Positions 10,929 to 20,754 of a stretch of DNA of 64,000 nt are shown here, piece after piece. The position numbers were made by a program, and so were the translations under genes. Each line of letters begins with the position of its first letter. The first letter of the stretch is position 1. Source of the DNA: Chondrus crispus (Eukaryota; Rhodophyta; Florideophyceae; Gigartinales; Gigartinaceae); the NCBI RefSeq assembly GCF_000350225.1, contig NW_005179066.1:1-64000 (forward strand). The letters run 5' to 3'. The notes under the pieces were generated by a model, which ran no database searches, was not told the origin of the DNA, and was given only the letters and a program-made list of their open reading frames with translations.

Positions 10929-12565
10929 TCCCAGACGACTGAGGGTGTATGCGCAGTCCGACGTGGACCCCGTTCGAACGGGAAGACGGGTGAAGCACCA
11001 GCTAACGAGGCAGGGAAGCGGGCCTTGGTAGCGGTGTGGTAGAGCAGGACGGTCGGGGACGACGCGTACGTGCGGGCCGATCTACGCCTCGACGCCCCGG
11101 AGCAGCGCTGGGTAACGTACCAGCGCTGACGGGCGGAGGCGGATCTAGGCTCGCTCGCGCACGCGTGTGTCCCCTACCCGCTCCTTTCCTCCTAACGCGC
11201 GCGAAGGCGAAGGCGCGTAGTTAGAATAAGCTGGGTGGACTGACCTTGGCGGTCGGTTGAGAACAAGTCCGTGCTTGTCCTCCTCCGCCGCCGTCGGTCT
11301 GCTCCGTATTTAATATACAAAACAATCTATCATAACACTACAGTACTGAGGTGCTGTAGTGGGCTACTGTAGTGCAGGTCGGCCTGCACTGTAATACTGT
11401 CAGCTATGTCGAGGCTGACAGTACACGCATTACCCGTGGTGCGTGCGCGTTTCGTTCGCGCGTGGTACACGTGTGCACGTGTATGCGCGTGTCCCTTTGT
11501 CCCCGTGGTGTACACGTGGACAGGCGCGGTTGTACTGTAGAGCGTCGAGCTCTACAGTATGGGATCCCGTTGTTGATCTAATGTAACTAAAAAAAGCCGC
11601 AGGGGGGGTTATACTACACGGCCCCCCCTCAAGATTGAACGTCCGCGTTCAGCAATCTCGGGCTTGTAGAGGCGACCATGTGGCATCCCCTCCCTGTAGC
11701 CCTGGACTTGACCCAGATTCCAACCGCCGTGCCTCGCTCGTCGCACACCGCCCGGTTTCCAAGCGTCCGCTCCTGTAGTGCACTGTACACTATGGCGGGA
11801 CAGCTGTCCCTAACCCGCCATAATCGCGCTTGCCGCCACCACGTGTATCACGGGTACACGTGGGCCCCATGTGTCCCGGCCGGACCATACCAGTGGACAC
11901 GTGTGATCCCTCTGCCACCCGTCAGGCCTATGGGGGCTTTTACTTGGTCCCCTCGGGGCTACACCCGTTATATTCTAGTTATTCTAATTTACAGTATAAT
12001 TTAGCTTCGCCACGACGGCGACGGGGACTATATAGTCAACCCGATAATCAAAGTAAAGAGGTACGAAGCCTCGGGTCTTTACCTTGGTTTCTGGATTCCA
12101 GGTTGTAGCCTCGACTCGGTACTGGCTCGCCCATACCGACCGAGACATCTACACCCCTGGAATCCCAACTGCCTTCCCCGCGCGCGTCGACCCTACCGCG
12201 CGAGCGCTCCGTTACCTACTGTGCTGTCCGCTCTGTTCGTCCTGTTTTTCCTTCAATTCTTCCTCTTTATTGCTGACTCTAGTTCTACCTTTCTACCGCG
12301 CAAGCCGCGCCCGGATCCCGGTTCCGGTCATCCACCGGGTAGTCTCCCGAATTGCCTTACGCGTACGAACGCGCGTCGCTCTGCCTACAGCCGCCACACG
12401 TGGCTGTAGTGCACGACAGCTCCTCCGCGCTCTCCCTCGAAGTCCCCTCTCCCCTTCGGCGCACCGTGTTCTTACCGGTGGTCGGCGTCCGTTCGTTGCG
12501 GGTACGCTCGTCGCGTCACCGCGACCAACCCCCTTTTTTTGGGGCGCCTCAAGTCCCTGGTGACC
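10929..12565. other. hairpin-rich, LTR-like non-coding block
   Basis: No coding domain is recognisable. The block holds a cluster of short hairpins (11336-11559) and a C-rich run followed by CTCAAG at 11619-11633 that on the minus strand reads like a polypurine tract (CTTGAGGGGGGG) next to TGTAGTATAAC. It also has a CTATATAG TATA-like motif near 12029-12036. These features suggest the remains of an LTR retrotransposon terminus, but I cannot delimit the LTR. Confidence 0.35.
11336..11559. repeat. cluster of four hairpins sharing a CTGTAG/TACTGT motif
   Basis: The arms are CACTACAG/CTGTAGTG (11336-11361), AGTGCAGG/CCTGCACT (11371-11390), TACTGTCAGC/GCTGACAGTA (11395-11423) and TACTGTAGAGC/GCTCTACAGTA (11533-11559). 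Between the third and fourth is a CACGTG-rich palindromic stretch. Confidence 0.75.
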
Positions 12566-13189
12566 ATGTCGTCTCCCATAGAGGGTCGACCCTCCCCGCC
12601 TGCCGTTGCTTCCTCCTTGCCAGCAGAGTCGGTGCCCCCGCGTTCCGCACCCTTAGCTTCCTTCTCGGGAGCCCCCGGACGTTCCGTACCCATGGTCGCC
12701 GGGTTCGTGCCCCCGGCGCGTACTGTGGCGGTCGCGCGCCAATGGTCCCCGATCCCTCCCTTCCTGAAGGTCTGGGGCTCGCACGAGTCGACGTCCTCCG
12801 TTGAGCTCGTGACGCGCGAGCCCCTCCCCTCCAACACGTTGGCGGGGCAGCAGGCCGGCCCGCGGCCACGTCAAGCTTTGGGAGGACCCTCAGCGCAATC
12901 CCTTCGTACCATGCGGCAGGTCGGAGACGCGGTCAACGCTCTGTCCGAGTGGGTTGGGGTCCCGCTCGAGCGGTCGTCTCCGCTCCCCCTTGACCGATTA
13001 CAGTTCGCTTGGTGTCATTATGCCCGCTCTGGCATCACTGTAGGCGAAATGTTGAGGCGCGAGTCGCTTCGACCAGACTTGAACAGCAGTTGGCTCTTAA
13101 AAGGACTTTTCCGGAATAAAAAGATTTCTGAGGGGGGCATTTGTCCCAAAAATAGGGCTAAATTATTTAAACATCGAGCAGTTGATTGA
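12566..13189 (+). CDS. unrecognised proline/serine-rich ORF
   Basis: The ATG at 12566 opens a 207-residue frame. The first ~110 residues are Pro/Ser/Ala-rich and probably disordered. From about residue 115 a more ordered part (LRTMRQVGDAVNALSEWVG, FAWCHYARSGITVGEMLRRE) ends in a basic tail that runs into AT-rich sequence. It could be a Gag-like ORF1 belonging to the LTR-like block just upstream, or chance coding in GC-rich DNA. I recognise no family. The GC content drops sharply after about 13100, so the natural C-terminus may be lost. Confidence 0.3.
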   Translation: MSSPIEGRPSPPAVASSLPAESVPPRSAPLASFSGAPGRSVPMVAGFVPPARTVAVARQWSPIPPFLKVWGSHESTSSVELVTREPLPSNTLAGQQAGPRPRQALGGPSAQSLRTMRQVGDAVNALSEWVGVPLERSSPLPLDRLQFAWCHYARSGITVGEMLRRESLRPDLNSSWLLKGLFRNKKISEGGICPKNRAKLFKHRAVD

Positions 13190-13409
13190 TAACCTAAAAT
13201 TGTTTAAATGCTTAGCTTACTGTAGTCTTCGCCGCATGCAGTCTAGTTACGGCGTGATGACCCAAACCTGAAAGTTTTCTGCGCGATGGTCAGACCTTTT
13301 ACGGGAGAGGTTTGGGGCCGTAGAATGAGTGGATTGCTAGAGTGTGGAGAGGAGGAGGCGTTCGAAACAACCGGAAATACTCTAGTCGAGAAACGCGACG
13401 AAACTTGTG

Positions 13410-13946
13410 ATGACTCATTAAGCCCCCATGATCTCATTGCAATAAGGGACGCGCTTGAATTGGCCGGTCTGTTGTTGAAACGAATTGAGGACAGCACACC
13501 TACCACCTTCTTGTCGCAGAAAGAGATTGCATATAGCTGGCATTTCAGAGATGCCAGCTATATGCAATCTCGCAGTCAGTCGAGCACATGATGCTCGGCA
13601 AGCGCTCGAGGAGGTGCTACACGGCAGTCCGATGGAGGTATTGATGGGGCAAAAACTCCTTTACGTTCGACCGCGAGGGGTGCACAAAGGAGCGGCAGTG
13701 GCTGAAGTGTTGAGACGCTTCGATGTCGAGGGTGAGACGCCGGACTGGGTTTGTTCTATTGGTGACGACCGAACCGATGAAGACATGTTTAAATAAATAT
13801 ATCGCAATGCTGACGGGAAGAATATTAGTGTTCACACATTTACAGTTGAACGGAAGAGCACTTCAGCCAATTATTACGTACAGCATGTTGATGAAGTGCG
13901 TGACTAGTTGGAAAGGCTCACACAAGTAGATGTAAATTCGCCTTGA
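13410..13946 (+). pseudogene. trehalose-6-phosphate phosphatase C-terminal pseudogene (left copy)
   Basis: The translation matches the C-terminal half of the HAD-type TPP domain found in TPS/TPP proteins: a RIEDSTPTTFLSQKEIAYSW segment, HFRDA, then in another frame ARQALEEVLHGSP, VRPRGVHKGAAV, the HAD motif SIGDDRTDEDMF, and a tail around VERKSTSANYYVQHVDEVRD. The gene is dead: a perfect hairpin at 13523-13571 shifts the frame, TAA interrupts after DEDMFK (13792-13794), TAG follows at 13906-13908, and only the C-terminal part is present. From 13513 on it lies inside the left arm of a large inverted duplication; the upstream ~100 bases are unique to this copy. Confidence 0.85.
13523..13571. 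repeat. perfect 21-bp-arm hairpin inside the TPP pseudogene
   Basis: The arm GAGATTGCATATAGCTGGCA(T) at 13523-13543 is repeated as its exact reverse complement at 13551-13571 around a 7-base loop. The left arm encodes the expected TPP residues IAYSWH; the right arm is its inverted copy, as if produced by template switching. Confidence 0.95.
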
Positions 13947-14003
13947 TGGGGCATAAAATATTTGTATAGGAAGAAGACGTCGCATCTTCGCAGAGCCTGT
14001 CGC

Positions 14004-14511
14004 TTAATGTTTTAGTCTTGGCCTTGCCTCCCTCCTCTCACTCCGTCGCTTGCTCGTGCACACATTGTTCCGATCGTCTACCCTGTTTGGCAGCCAACCG
14101 TTAACAGTTCGACCCCTTTCCACATCTACCAGAATGCGATGGCCTCCTGACCTCATCCGGTTCGCTTCTCGCTATGCAATCTTCATATCGCGTTCTCGTT
14201 CAAACTCAACAAATGCGTAGTCTCTCAAAACTCCCTCTCGATCTAATGGCATAACAGTTGCCACAGGGCCATATGCCTCGAATGCATCCTGCAATGACTT
14301 CTCCACCATGGTAAAGGGCAGATTAGCAGCAAAGAGCGTGCAATACGCACTTTTTGTCTTTGCAGAATCGTCGCTTTTTGGGTCCCATTGGTCTCCTCTC
14401 GTTTTTAACGATTTCCGAAGCCTTCTTCAACGCGGCGTTCCGAACACGCCCCCTTCTTTGAGCAGGTGCTTCAAAGGGTGTCTCCGGCTTGCTCTCACTT
14501 TGATCAGCCAT
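14004..14511 (-). pseudogene. U1-70K (U1 snRNP 70K) pseudogene, left copy
   Basis: Inverted copy of 25358-25865, described there. It shares the same frameshift before the RRM and the same in-frame TAG after ERDMKIA, so it was already dead when duplicated. Confidence 0.85.
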
Positions 14512-14968
14512 TTTCGTATCGAGGGGTTCGGGGGAGAGGAGAGAGGAAGAAGGTCGAGGCGGCGACGGCGTCTCGCGGGACAACTCTGCAGCTTCCATTG
14601 CGGCGGGGACCACTGCAGGACTTGAAAATGGATAAGATGTGGGCGAGTGCAGTAATGATGCGGATAGGAAGCGTAAATATCACCACCCGAATCCGCCCCT
14701 AGGGGTGAAGGCGGGAGAGGGAAGAGAAGAACGACTGGGGGAGGTGCAAGAGAGGATGGCGAGCGATCCGTTTTTGGGCGAGCGCAGGCTGTTCACTTGC
14801 CACACGCTCACGCGACGTGGCACGTATGCCCGAGTCACAATACTGATCCATGGATATAAATATTCTTATTACATAAAAAATTACATCCCGCAGCGCCTGC
14901 GCCGCGCGCTGGTGTGCCGCGCGCTGGTATGCCGCGCGCTGGACACGTACCGCCTGCAGAGCGAGGTG

Positions 14969-15864
14969 TATGTCATGGAGCGCGCGACGAGGCGCCCCCA
15001 TCCGCACGAGCGCGTCCAGGAGACCCCGCTCGTAATTGCCCTTCATCCCTTTTCGTCGTGTGAGCCCACCATGGCGGTCTCTATTCGTTATTCGTTCCGT
15101 CATGCTGCGCACTTACACCCGCACCACCGTCCCGCGGGCGCCGTCACCCATCCTCGCCCCGCATTGAACAAAAGGGTCCCGCTTCTCCCCGTTCCACCCG
15201 CCCACACATTTGCCGCATCTTACCACCACCTCTTTACCCTCTCACTTCCCGCCCCTTGCACCTCTGGCCCCCAACCATCGCCTCTTAACCCCCCTGCAGG
15301 GGGGTGAAGAGGCACCGGGCGGCTCCCACCGCCGCATCCAGTCGTGCAACTTCTCCGAGGTCGACTTCATGGACTCCGGCCCGGGCCGCTCGCTCATGTC
15401 CGAGCCGCGGTCCTCGGCCTGCAGGACGAGCTCGACTCGCTGCAGCTCGACGACGTCCTCGTCGAGGAGTACCTGCTCGTCAAGCCGGTACTGCGCACAT
15501 TTCTTTCGCAACTTTGTTCACACCAAGACGCCACCCTCATGCCCTTCTTTTTCGGTTCTCGCTCCACCTGGTCTACCTGTATACTTTTCTGTATTTGTAC
15601 AACACTCTTGTACATCGTGCTTTCTTCTACGAAAGAGGCGTCATATCACTTTCTCATTTATTAGCATGCTAGTTCCTTAAGCCCATCTCCTCACCTTGCC
15701 CTTTGCCACCTTCTCCACTGAGTTGTACAATAAAGTTGAATCGTCTAGTCGACACATCCCGACATCTTAGTACACATTGGCTTCCCAGCTTCGTTATGTT
15801 CAACTCCGCGTTCGGTGCTCGGGGTTCACCAAACTTCCTTCCGTGCCTCTGAATTTCGCTTTGA
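14969..15864. other. gap with a possible host exon
   Basis: No known domain. A GC-rich plus-strand stretch at about 15300-15488 reads CNFSEVDFMDSGPGRSLMSE and then, in another frame, LQDELDSLQLDDVLVEEYLL. It ends before a GTACTG that could be a splice donor. It may be a remnant of a host gene, but I cannot name it. Confidence 0.3.
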
Positions 15865-16277
15865 TCAAACCTTGCCGCTGCAATCTATAGCGCTAATAGA
15901 CCCATCATCATAAAACGCTACTGTCTTCATCCCCTTCATTTCAAACGTCGTTCCCCAAACCGAATCTCGGTGTCCCTTACAGATATTCAAAGTTTCCCCC
16001 ATCCGCCGATCCCAAATATTGACAGTCCTATCACTCCCCCGCTCACAATAAAGTCCGAATCATCTGACCCGGCCGCACTCAGAACCAACCCTTCATGCCC
16101 CGGACATGTCTTTGCAGCATGCCCAGAGCCTAAGTCATTGGTGTTCAGCAACTGGACATCCGAAGCCGTGAGCAGGAGTCGCGAGTTATTCTTCAAACAT
16201 GATATCGGTCGCACTGCACCCCCGTGTTTGGCCATATCCCCGTACAACATTCTCATGGGCAGTGTCCTCTGTTCCAA
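15865..16277 (-). pseudogene. WD40-repeat protein C-terminal fragment
   Basis: The minus strand reads as consecutive WD40 blades: HGGAVRPISCLKNNSRLLLT, then GHEGLVLSAAGSDDSDFIVS, then after a one-base shift SDRTVNIWDRRMGETLNICK, GHRDSVWGTTF and a last blade ending AIDCSGKV and TGA at 15865. The GH...WD signatures are clear after the shift. Upstream blades are absent. Which WD40 protein it derives from cannot be told. Confidence 0.75.
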
Positions 16278-16351
16278 TTTTGGTGAAGCGCTCTATCACA
16301 ACTTGCACCGCTAAGACAGTCGATTGAGATTGTTTGGATCAGGTTGAGAGG

Positions 16352-17777
16352 CTATCGATTCGCGAAGAGCATGTCAGTTATATAGTGAAGTAAATTAAAG
16401 CCTCGGCTCCGTCCCTTCGTTTCAGACAGCTTCTGGAGGGTCTCAAGTCTGAAGCCGCGCGCTGATCCCTTCGCTGTTCCAGCTTTAAGAAATTACCGAC
16501 GGTCAGAATCGCGACCAACACTTTCTCAAAGCGTTTCGACTGTAAGACTATCTCTTGAACAATCTCGTTGAGATCGGCGGCACGCCCAAGCAAGTCTGCA
16601 TCTTCCACGCTATACTTCTCTTCATATCACTCCAGAGCTTTGTCGGAAAAGTCGTTTATGGAGACACCCTCAGGTGGTTCCAGGTATTCGAAGAATAGGT
16701 CGACACCGAAGTCATCAATTGTCTCAAACTTAGTCGCGAGGGGTGGGGCCATTCGACATCCTGAAAGCGCACGAAGTGATACGGAGGTTGGAGGAAGCCT
16801 GTGTGACCTGTAGTTGTAAAAGGTGGTTTGGTGTCGTCGGAAATAGGGACCCAGTGCTCGAATACAAGAACGATATCGCCTGAAATGACCTCGTTGGTGG
16901 CCAATGAAGCATAACCTGTACCAATCATGGCATCGTTTCCCAGACCATTGTCCTCTTGCAGAATAGTGGTGCACTCTTTGGTCTGGTTCCGACCTGCTTG
17001 AAATATGCGTACAATGGGATTCCAGGGCTGGTCATCAATCTTGACAGTTCCCTGGACGAGAATCTTTGCTATTTGTATGGGGCGGTTGTTGGGGAGGACG
17101 GGGCGGATTCGCAGCATTGTGAAGAATCGTAAATATTGTTACAAGGTGGGAACGCTTGTGATATCTTGCTCCATTTGACGCTCTGAGCACATCCCTGACT
17201 TCTTGACGAGATTCATGAAATGATCAAGGGCATCGACACCATTCTTGTAGATACTGAAGTAGGTCAGGTAGGCGCGGGCGACAAGGGCAACGGCAGTGAG
17301 AGGCCGATAGCGGTCGGAGACCGCGTTGCGAGCGATGATGGTAACAATGTTCTGGGAGCCCATCTCCAACCCCTGCGCGAGCCATTGGTAGGCTGCACAG
17401 ACAATCTCAAAGACGGAGGACAAGGAAGGGGCGAGATAGTACGGACCGAGATGGCTGGTGGTGGTAACGACGACGCCGGGGAGGATATCGGTCATCCATG
17501 GCTCCTGACCTTGGGCACCGACGTCGAGGACGAGAGCTCGTCGGGTTTCGCCATACTTCTTGTACGCCTGCTGCAGAGCGACTTTCCAATCTGAGACAAA
17601 GGTGTCCTTCTCGTAGAGAGCAATTAAGACGCCATCGGAAAGCTCTACGATTTTGCGCGGCCTCGGCTTCTTATAAAAGGTGACTACTGTGCTGGGTACG
17701 AATTTCCCATTCCCTACGTCCAAAAACCTTTCCTTGTATATTCGTTTATTTTTGGGGCGCGTGCAGTGCAGTGTCAT
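16352..17777 (-). pseudogene. formin-like pseudogene: inactive PTEN-like phosphatase, C2 and partial FH2
   Basis: The minus strand reads first as a PTEN/auxilin-type phosphatase fold (17777-17139; VFEIVCAAYQWLAQ, then IIARNAVSDRYRPLTAVALV where HCXXGXXR should be, then ALDHFMNLVKKSG). After an in-frame TAA at 17139 it continues QYLRFFTM into a PTEN-type C2 domain (HTGFLQPPYHFVRFQDVEW, then in another frame DDFGVDLFFEY). Beyond a TGA it reads as FH2: NEIVQEIVLQSKRFEKVLVA, ILTVGNFL, then after an indel GSARGFRLETLQKLSETKG and NLLHYITDML. PTEN-C2-FH2 is the class II formin layout. The phosphatase lacks the catalytic Cys and Arg, and most of FH2 is missing. Two stops and at least two shifts make it a pseudogene; the first ATG in frame is at 17777. 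Confidence 0.75.
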
Positions 17778-17841
17778 GAGCGAACACACAGCCGCTCACA
17801 GCATAACATGCATCAATGTCTGGTAAATACCCGGAGGGTGT

Positions 17842-20072
17842 TCAACATTCTCCAAATGGGTCTAGTGCTTCCCTAGTAAGGCGCTGGACAACATCCGGAA
17901 TCTTACCGGTCGTGTTCAAGTCTGGAAAGTAAACGAGAACTGCCGCAGAGGGTATAATACTCTGTGATTGATCGTTTTGTTTCATCGGGGCGTAACGCCC
18001 AGTGTAGCATAATCTTCCTCCTTTCTGTCCCTGTACAAGTTCGAACCACCGCACAGTTAAAACGACATTGTTGCTATTTGCATTCTCAACATGTTCAATT
18101 CTTCCCAACCAAAATGGTGTCACTTCGGTCACGTTTGATCCGCAGTTCGCAGTCACCATGCTGCCCCTATCATATGAGCACGTGTCTTCCAGTGCCAATT
18201 CGCTTTCCGAATCATCATGTGATGCCTCAACTTCGCCGCAATCATCGCAAAAAGAAGCAAAATGCTGGAAGTCCCACTCTGGCGGGGCGGACTCCTTGCT
18301 TTCCATTGAGTCTATTTCAGAAAGAAGTGATAAAACATTTTCTCTGCATCCAATTCTATTCTCTGTCACATTTGTGGGCTTGCGATACGCGCTGATGTCA
18401 ACTTTGGAGGGCTTATTTGTTTGTATGACTGGCGCTTTTCTCATATCTGGAACAAAATGGAGGAAAGAACCAATGAATCCTTCGGTTCTATCAAGTTTTT
18501 GAAGCGCTTCCCTCCTTTCCACCATTTTGTACCCGACCAGGCAGGTAACATGAGCACCACCTCTTTCGAGCTCATGAGAATCACCCCGCTCGAAGACAAA
18601 CTTTCTGAACGCGAGCATGTTGTTGATTCTCGACGCAACTGCACTTTGTTTATCACAGGCACCTGAAAAATTGTTCATCCCAGAGACGCGGGTAGCATGT
18701 ATGTTGTTTTGTACTGACGCGGAGTTTTCCCCTTGACTTTCAACAATGTGCCCGTGAAGTTCCGAAACACAGGCTGTATTCCTATCCCGCATGAAGACAG
18801 AAATTCGGCTGAATCGGCGGTCAATGTCCTCAAGTGTGTGCCCAACCGGTAAAACGTTAACAACAATGCGGTTGAAGAGCCCTTTATGCACCATGTAATC
18901 ACAAAATGCAAAAAGAAGCGATTCTTGCTGTCTTTTGATGTATTATCCAGCTGAACATTCAGCTCTTTCGGAAAACAACTCATACCTTGAGCTCTTTTTG
19001 CATCTTGCAACAGAAAAAGTGAGCGACATAGCGCATCAATTGTCTGATTCGCACCTGAGGGGATGTTGTCGGCTGACGTGAAAAAACAAACGAAATGCTG
19101 TCCAGAAAGTGCCCCGTGATAACAAACACCAGTGGCCTTCTGCTTTAGAGGCTTCCCCGTATCTCTTTTTGTCGTCGTGTAGAAGCGCGGTAGTCCAAAC
19201 TTCGCCTGGTCGGCCCCGTCAATAATTACAGAAAGAATTTCCTGGGGCCTTTCAATTGCGTTTGACTGAATGAGTCTATATTGTGCTCGCTCAGAGTGGA
19301 TTTGCTGCAGATGTGCGCGGAATCCTTTCTTAAGTTTTTCTCTAGATTTTTCATATCCTGATTTCCTAGCAATTGACAGAAGACCCTCCTTAAAGCTTGT
19401 GCACGTGTCACAAACGGAAAAGCCGTGTCTTCGTCTACACTTGATATGTGAGGCATACCGTTTCCAAGTTTCGTAAAAGTGAGAAGAAGAGCACGCTCGA
19501 CGGCCATACATCCCTTCATTTTCTCGAAACAGCGTGTAAACCAGGTATTTATTTCCATGTGGGAGGTGCCGCTCGATGCTGTGCGACATTTCATCTCGAA
19601 GATCGTCTGCCAGGGCTCGCAGGAATGAAATCACCGAGGATTTTTTAGTTGAGCTCCCATCCGATCCCCCCATTCTCCCGGGGAGGCAGGAAGCGTTCGC
19701 TGAAGGTAGTTGCATGACATTGGAAATCATGGTCCTTGACACGTCCAGAGTGTCAATCACCATTCTCCAACAAACCTGCCAGCCGTCACAGTAGAAGTAT
19801 CGCCGTGAGCGCTGTGGATCCAGAACGATTAGATCGACGAGGCGTGCCTTTCTTTCATCACGAGATATTGACAGGAAATTCTCTCGCATTGACCTACACT
19901 TCTCTGTACCGACTTCGAGGACGCAAAGACGCTTGCAACAGCGTTTTGGCATCCAATTGTTGATATTCATGATGGATTGGCGTCGTGTCTTCTGTAATCG
20001 CGACTTCAATGATTTACGGTTGAGCGCGATTGGAACTTCTGATAGCGGAGGAGGATCGTCTAAGGTCGTCAT
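17842..20072 (-). pseudogene. transposase-like protein (DUF7869-like, GHT-x-EDID motif), one frameshift
   Basis: The ATG at 20072 opens 465 residues to 18675; a second frame (18894-17842) continues the same protein after a one-base shift in the CTTCTTTTTG run at about 18910-18918. Visible are a Cys cluster (C45, C46, C50), CRRRHGFSVCDTC at 212-224, and acidic motifs VIIDGADQAKFG (D285, D288) and NVQLDNTSKDSKNR (D376). After the shift comes LPVGHTLEDIDRRFSRIS. This resembles a broad eukaryotic family of transposon-associated proteins with a GHTHEDID-type motif; the DUF7869 name is from memory. The C-terminal ~90 residues (WLGRIEHVENA, VVLTVRWFEL, GKIPDVVQRL) resemble a chromo/Tudor-like barrel. 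A catalytic role is inferred only. It is divergent from the methyltransferase-like gene 683 bases away. Confidence 0.6.
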
Positions 20073-20754
20073 GATATCGCTGTATGTGAAGGTTCAACGC
20101 TTCAGGTAGTAATGACGAACCTGCAAGTATGGACTGTGTGCAAGCACGCACTGCGGTGTGGGATCAAGAATGTGCAGCCGAACGACTATATATCCCTTAC
20201 TGGTATTCGGCTGGAAGCCAAAAGTCAGCAGCCCGGATCACTGTGGTCTGTTTTCAAAATAGTAGACGTCAGGAAACTATATCAGATTCCTCTGCTGTGC
20301 TTTTAAATTTTTTTCTGAAGGTTACACTTCGAAGTGTTTATCAAAGTCCTTTTCTACGCCTGTCAAATGCCTTGACAGTGACAAATATTTGCCTTTACCA
20401 AGCAAGTATTGCGATTCCTACGCAAAACATTTCGTCAAAAGACGCGAAATCATGGTAGAGCAACAGGAATTTGTTCAAGTGGGTGACTGATATCTATATC
20501 ATCTGCCTTACCCCTAACCTTTCCGAAACTCTCACATTCGATCGACCTGTTCAAATGTTTGAACTCAATGTTCAAATCTTCGGAATGAGCGGTGATTCTC
20601 TCATTCGCCTACGATGGTTTTTGTGCCTACACAAAACAACATTCTAAACAATTGCCCCGTACCCGAAGCCTTTGCTGAAGTCACAAGATTCGCGGCATTA
20701 CCTTTTACGATAGCCAAATCCTACAACTAAAGCGAGGCAGAAAGTCTTGCAGTC
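20073..20754. promoter_or_regulatory. divergent intergenic region
   Basis: 682 bases separate the start codons of the transposase-like and methyltransferase-like genes, so it should hold both promoters. The sequence becomes AT-rich toward the plus gene. No strong TATA box or repeat stands out. Confidence 0.4.

Larger units (their letters stand above)
13513..14968. repeat. left arm of large inverted duplication
   Basis: This segment recurs in inverted orientation at 24916-26359 with high identity. It carries the TPP and U1-70K pseudogenes. The outer boundary (TGTCGCAGAAAGAG) falls inside the TPP reading frame; the inner one lies after CCTGCAGAGCGAG. Confidence 0.9.

Noticed and set aside
13523..13571. 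Interpreting the 21-bp-arm hairpin as a microRNA precursor
   Set aside because: It is a perfect inverse copy of TPP coding sequence inside a pseudogene, with arms shorter than typical precursors; a mutation origin is simpler.
15970..18502. Plus-strand frames opposite the WD40, formin and transposase-like genes
   Set aside because: They show no domain; the minus strand carries recognisable protein families.
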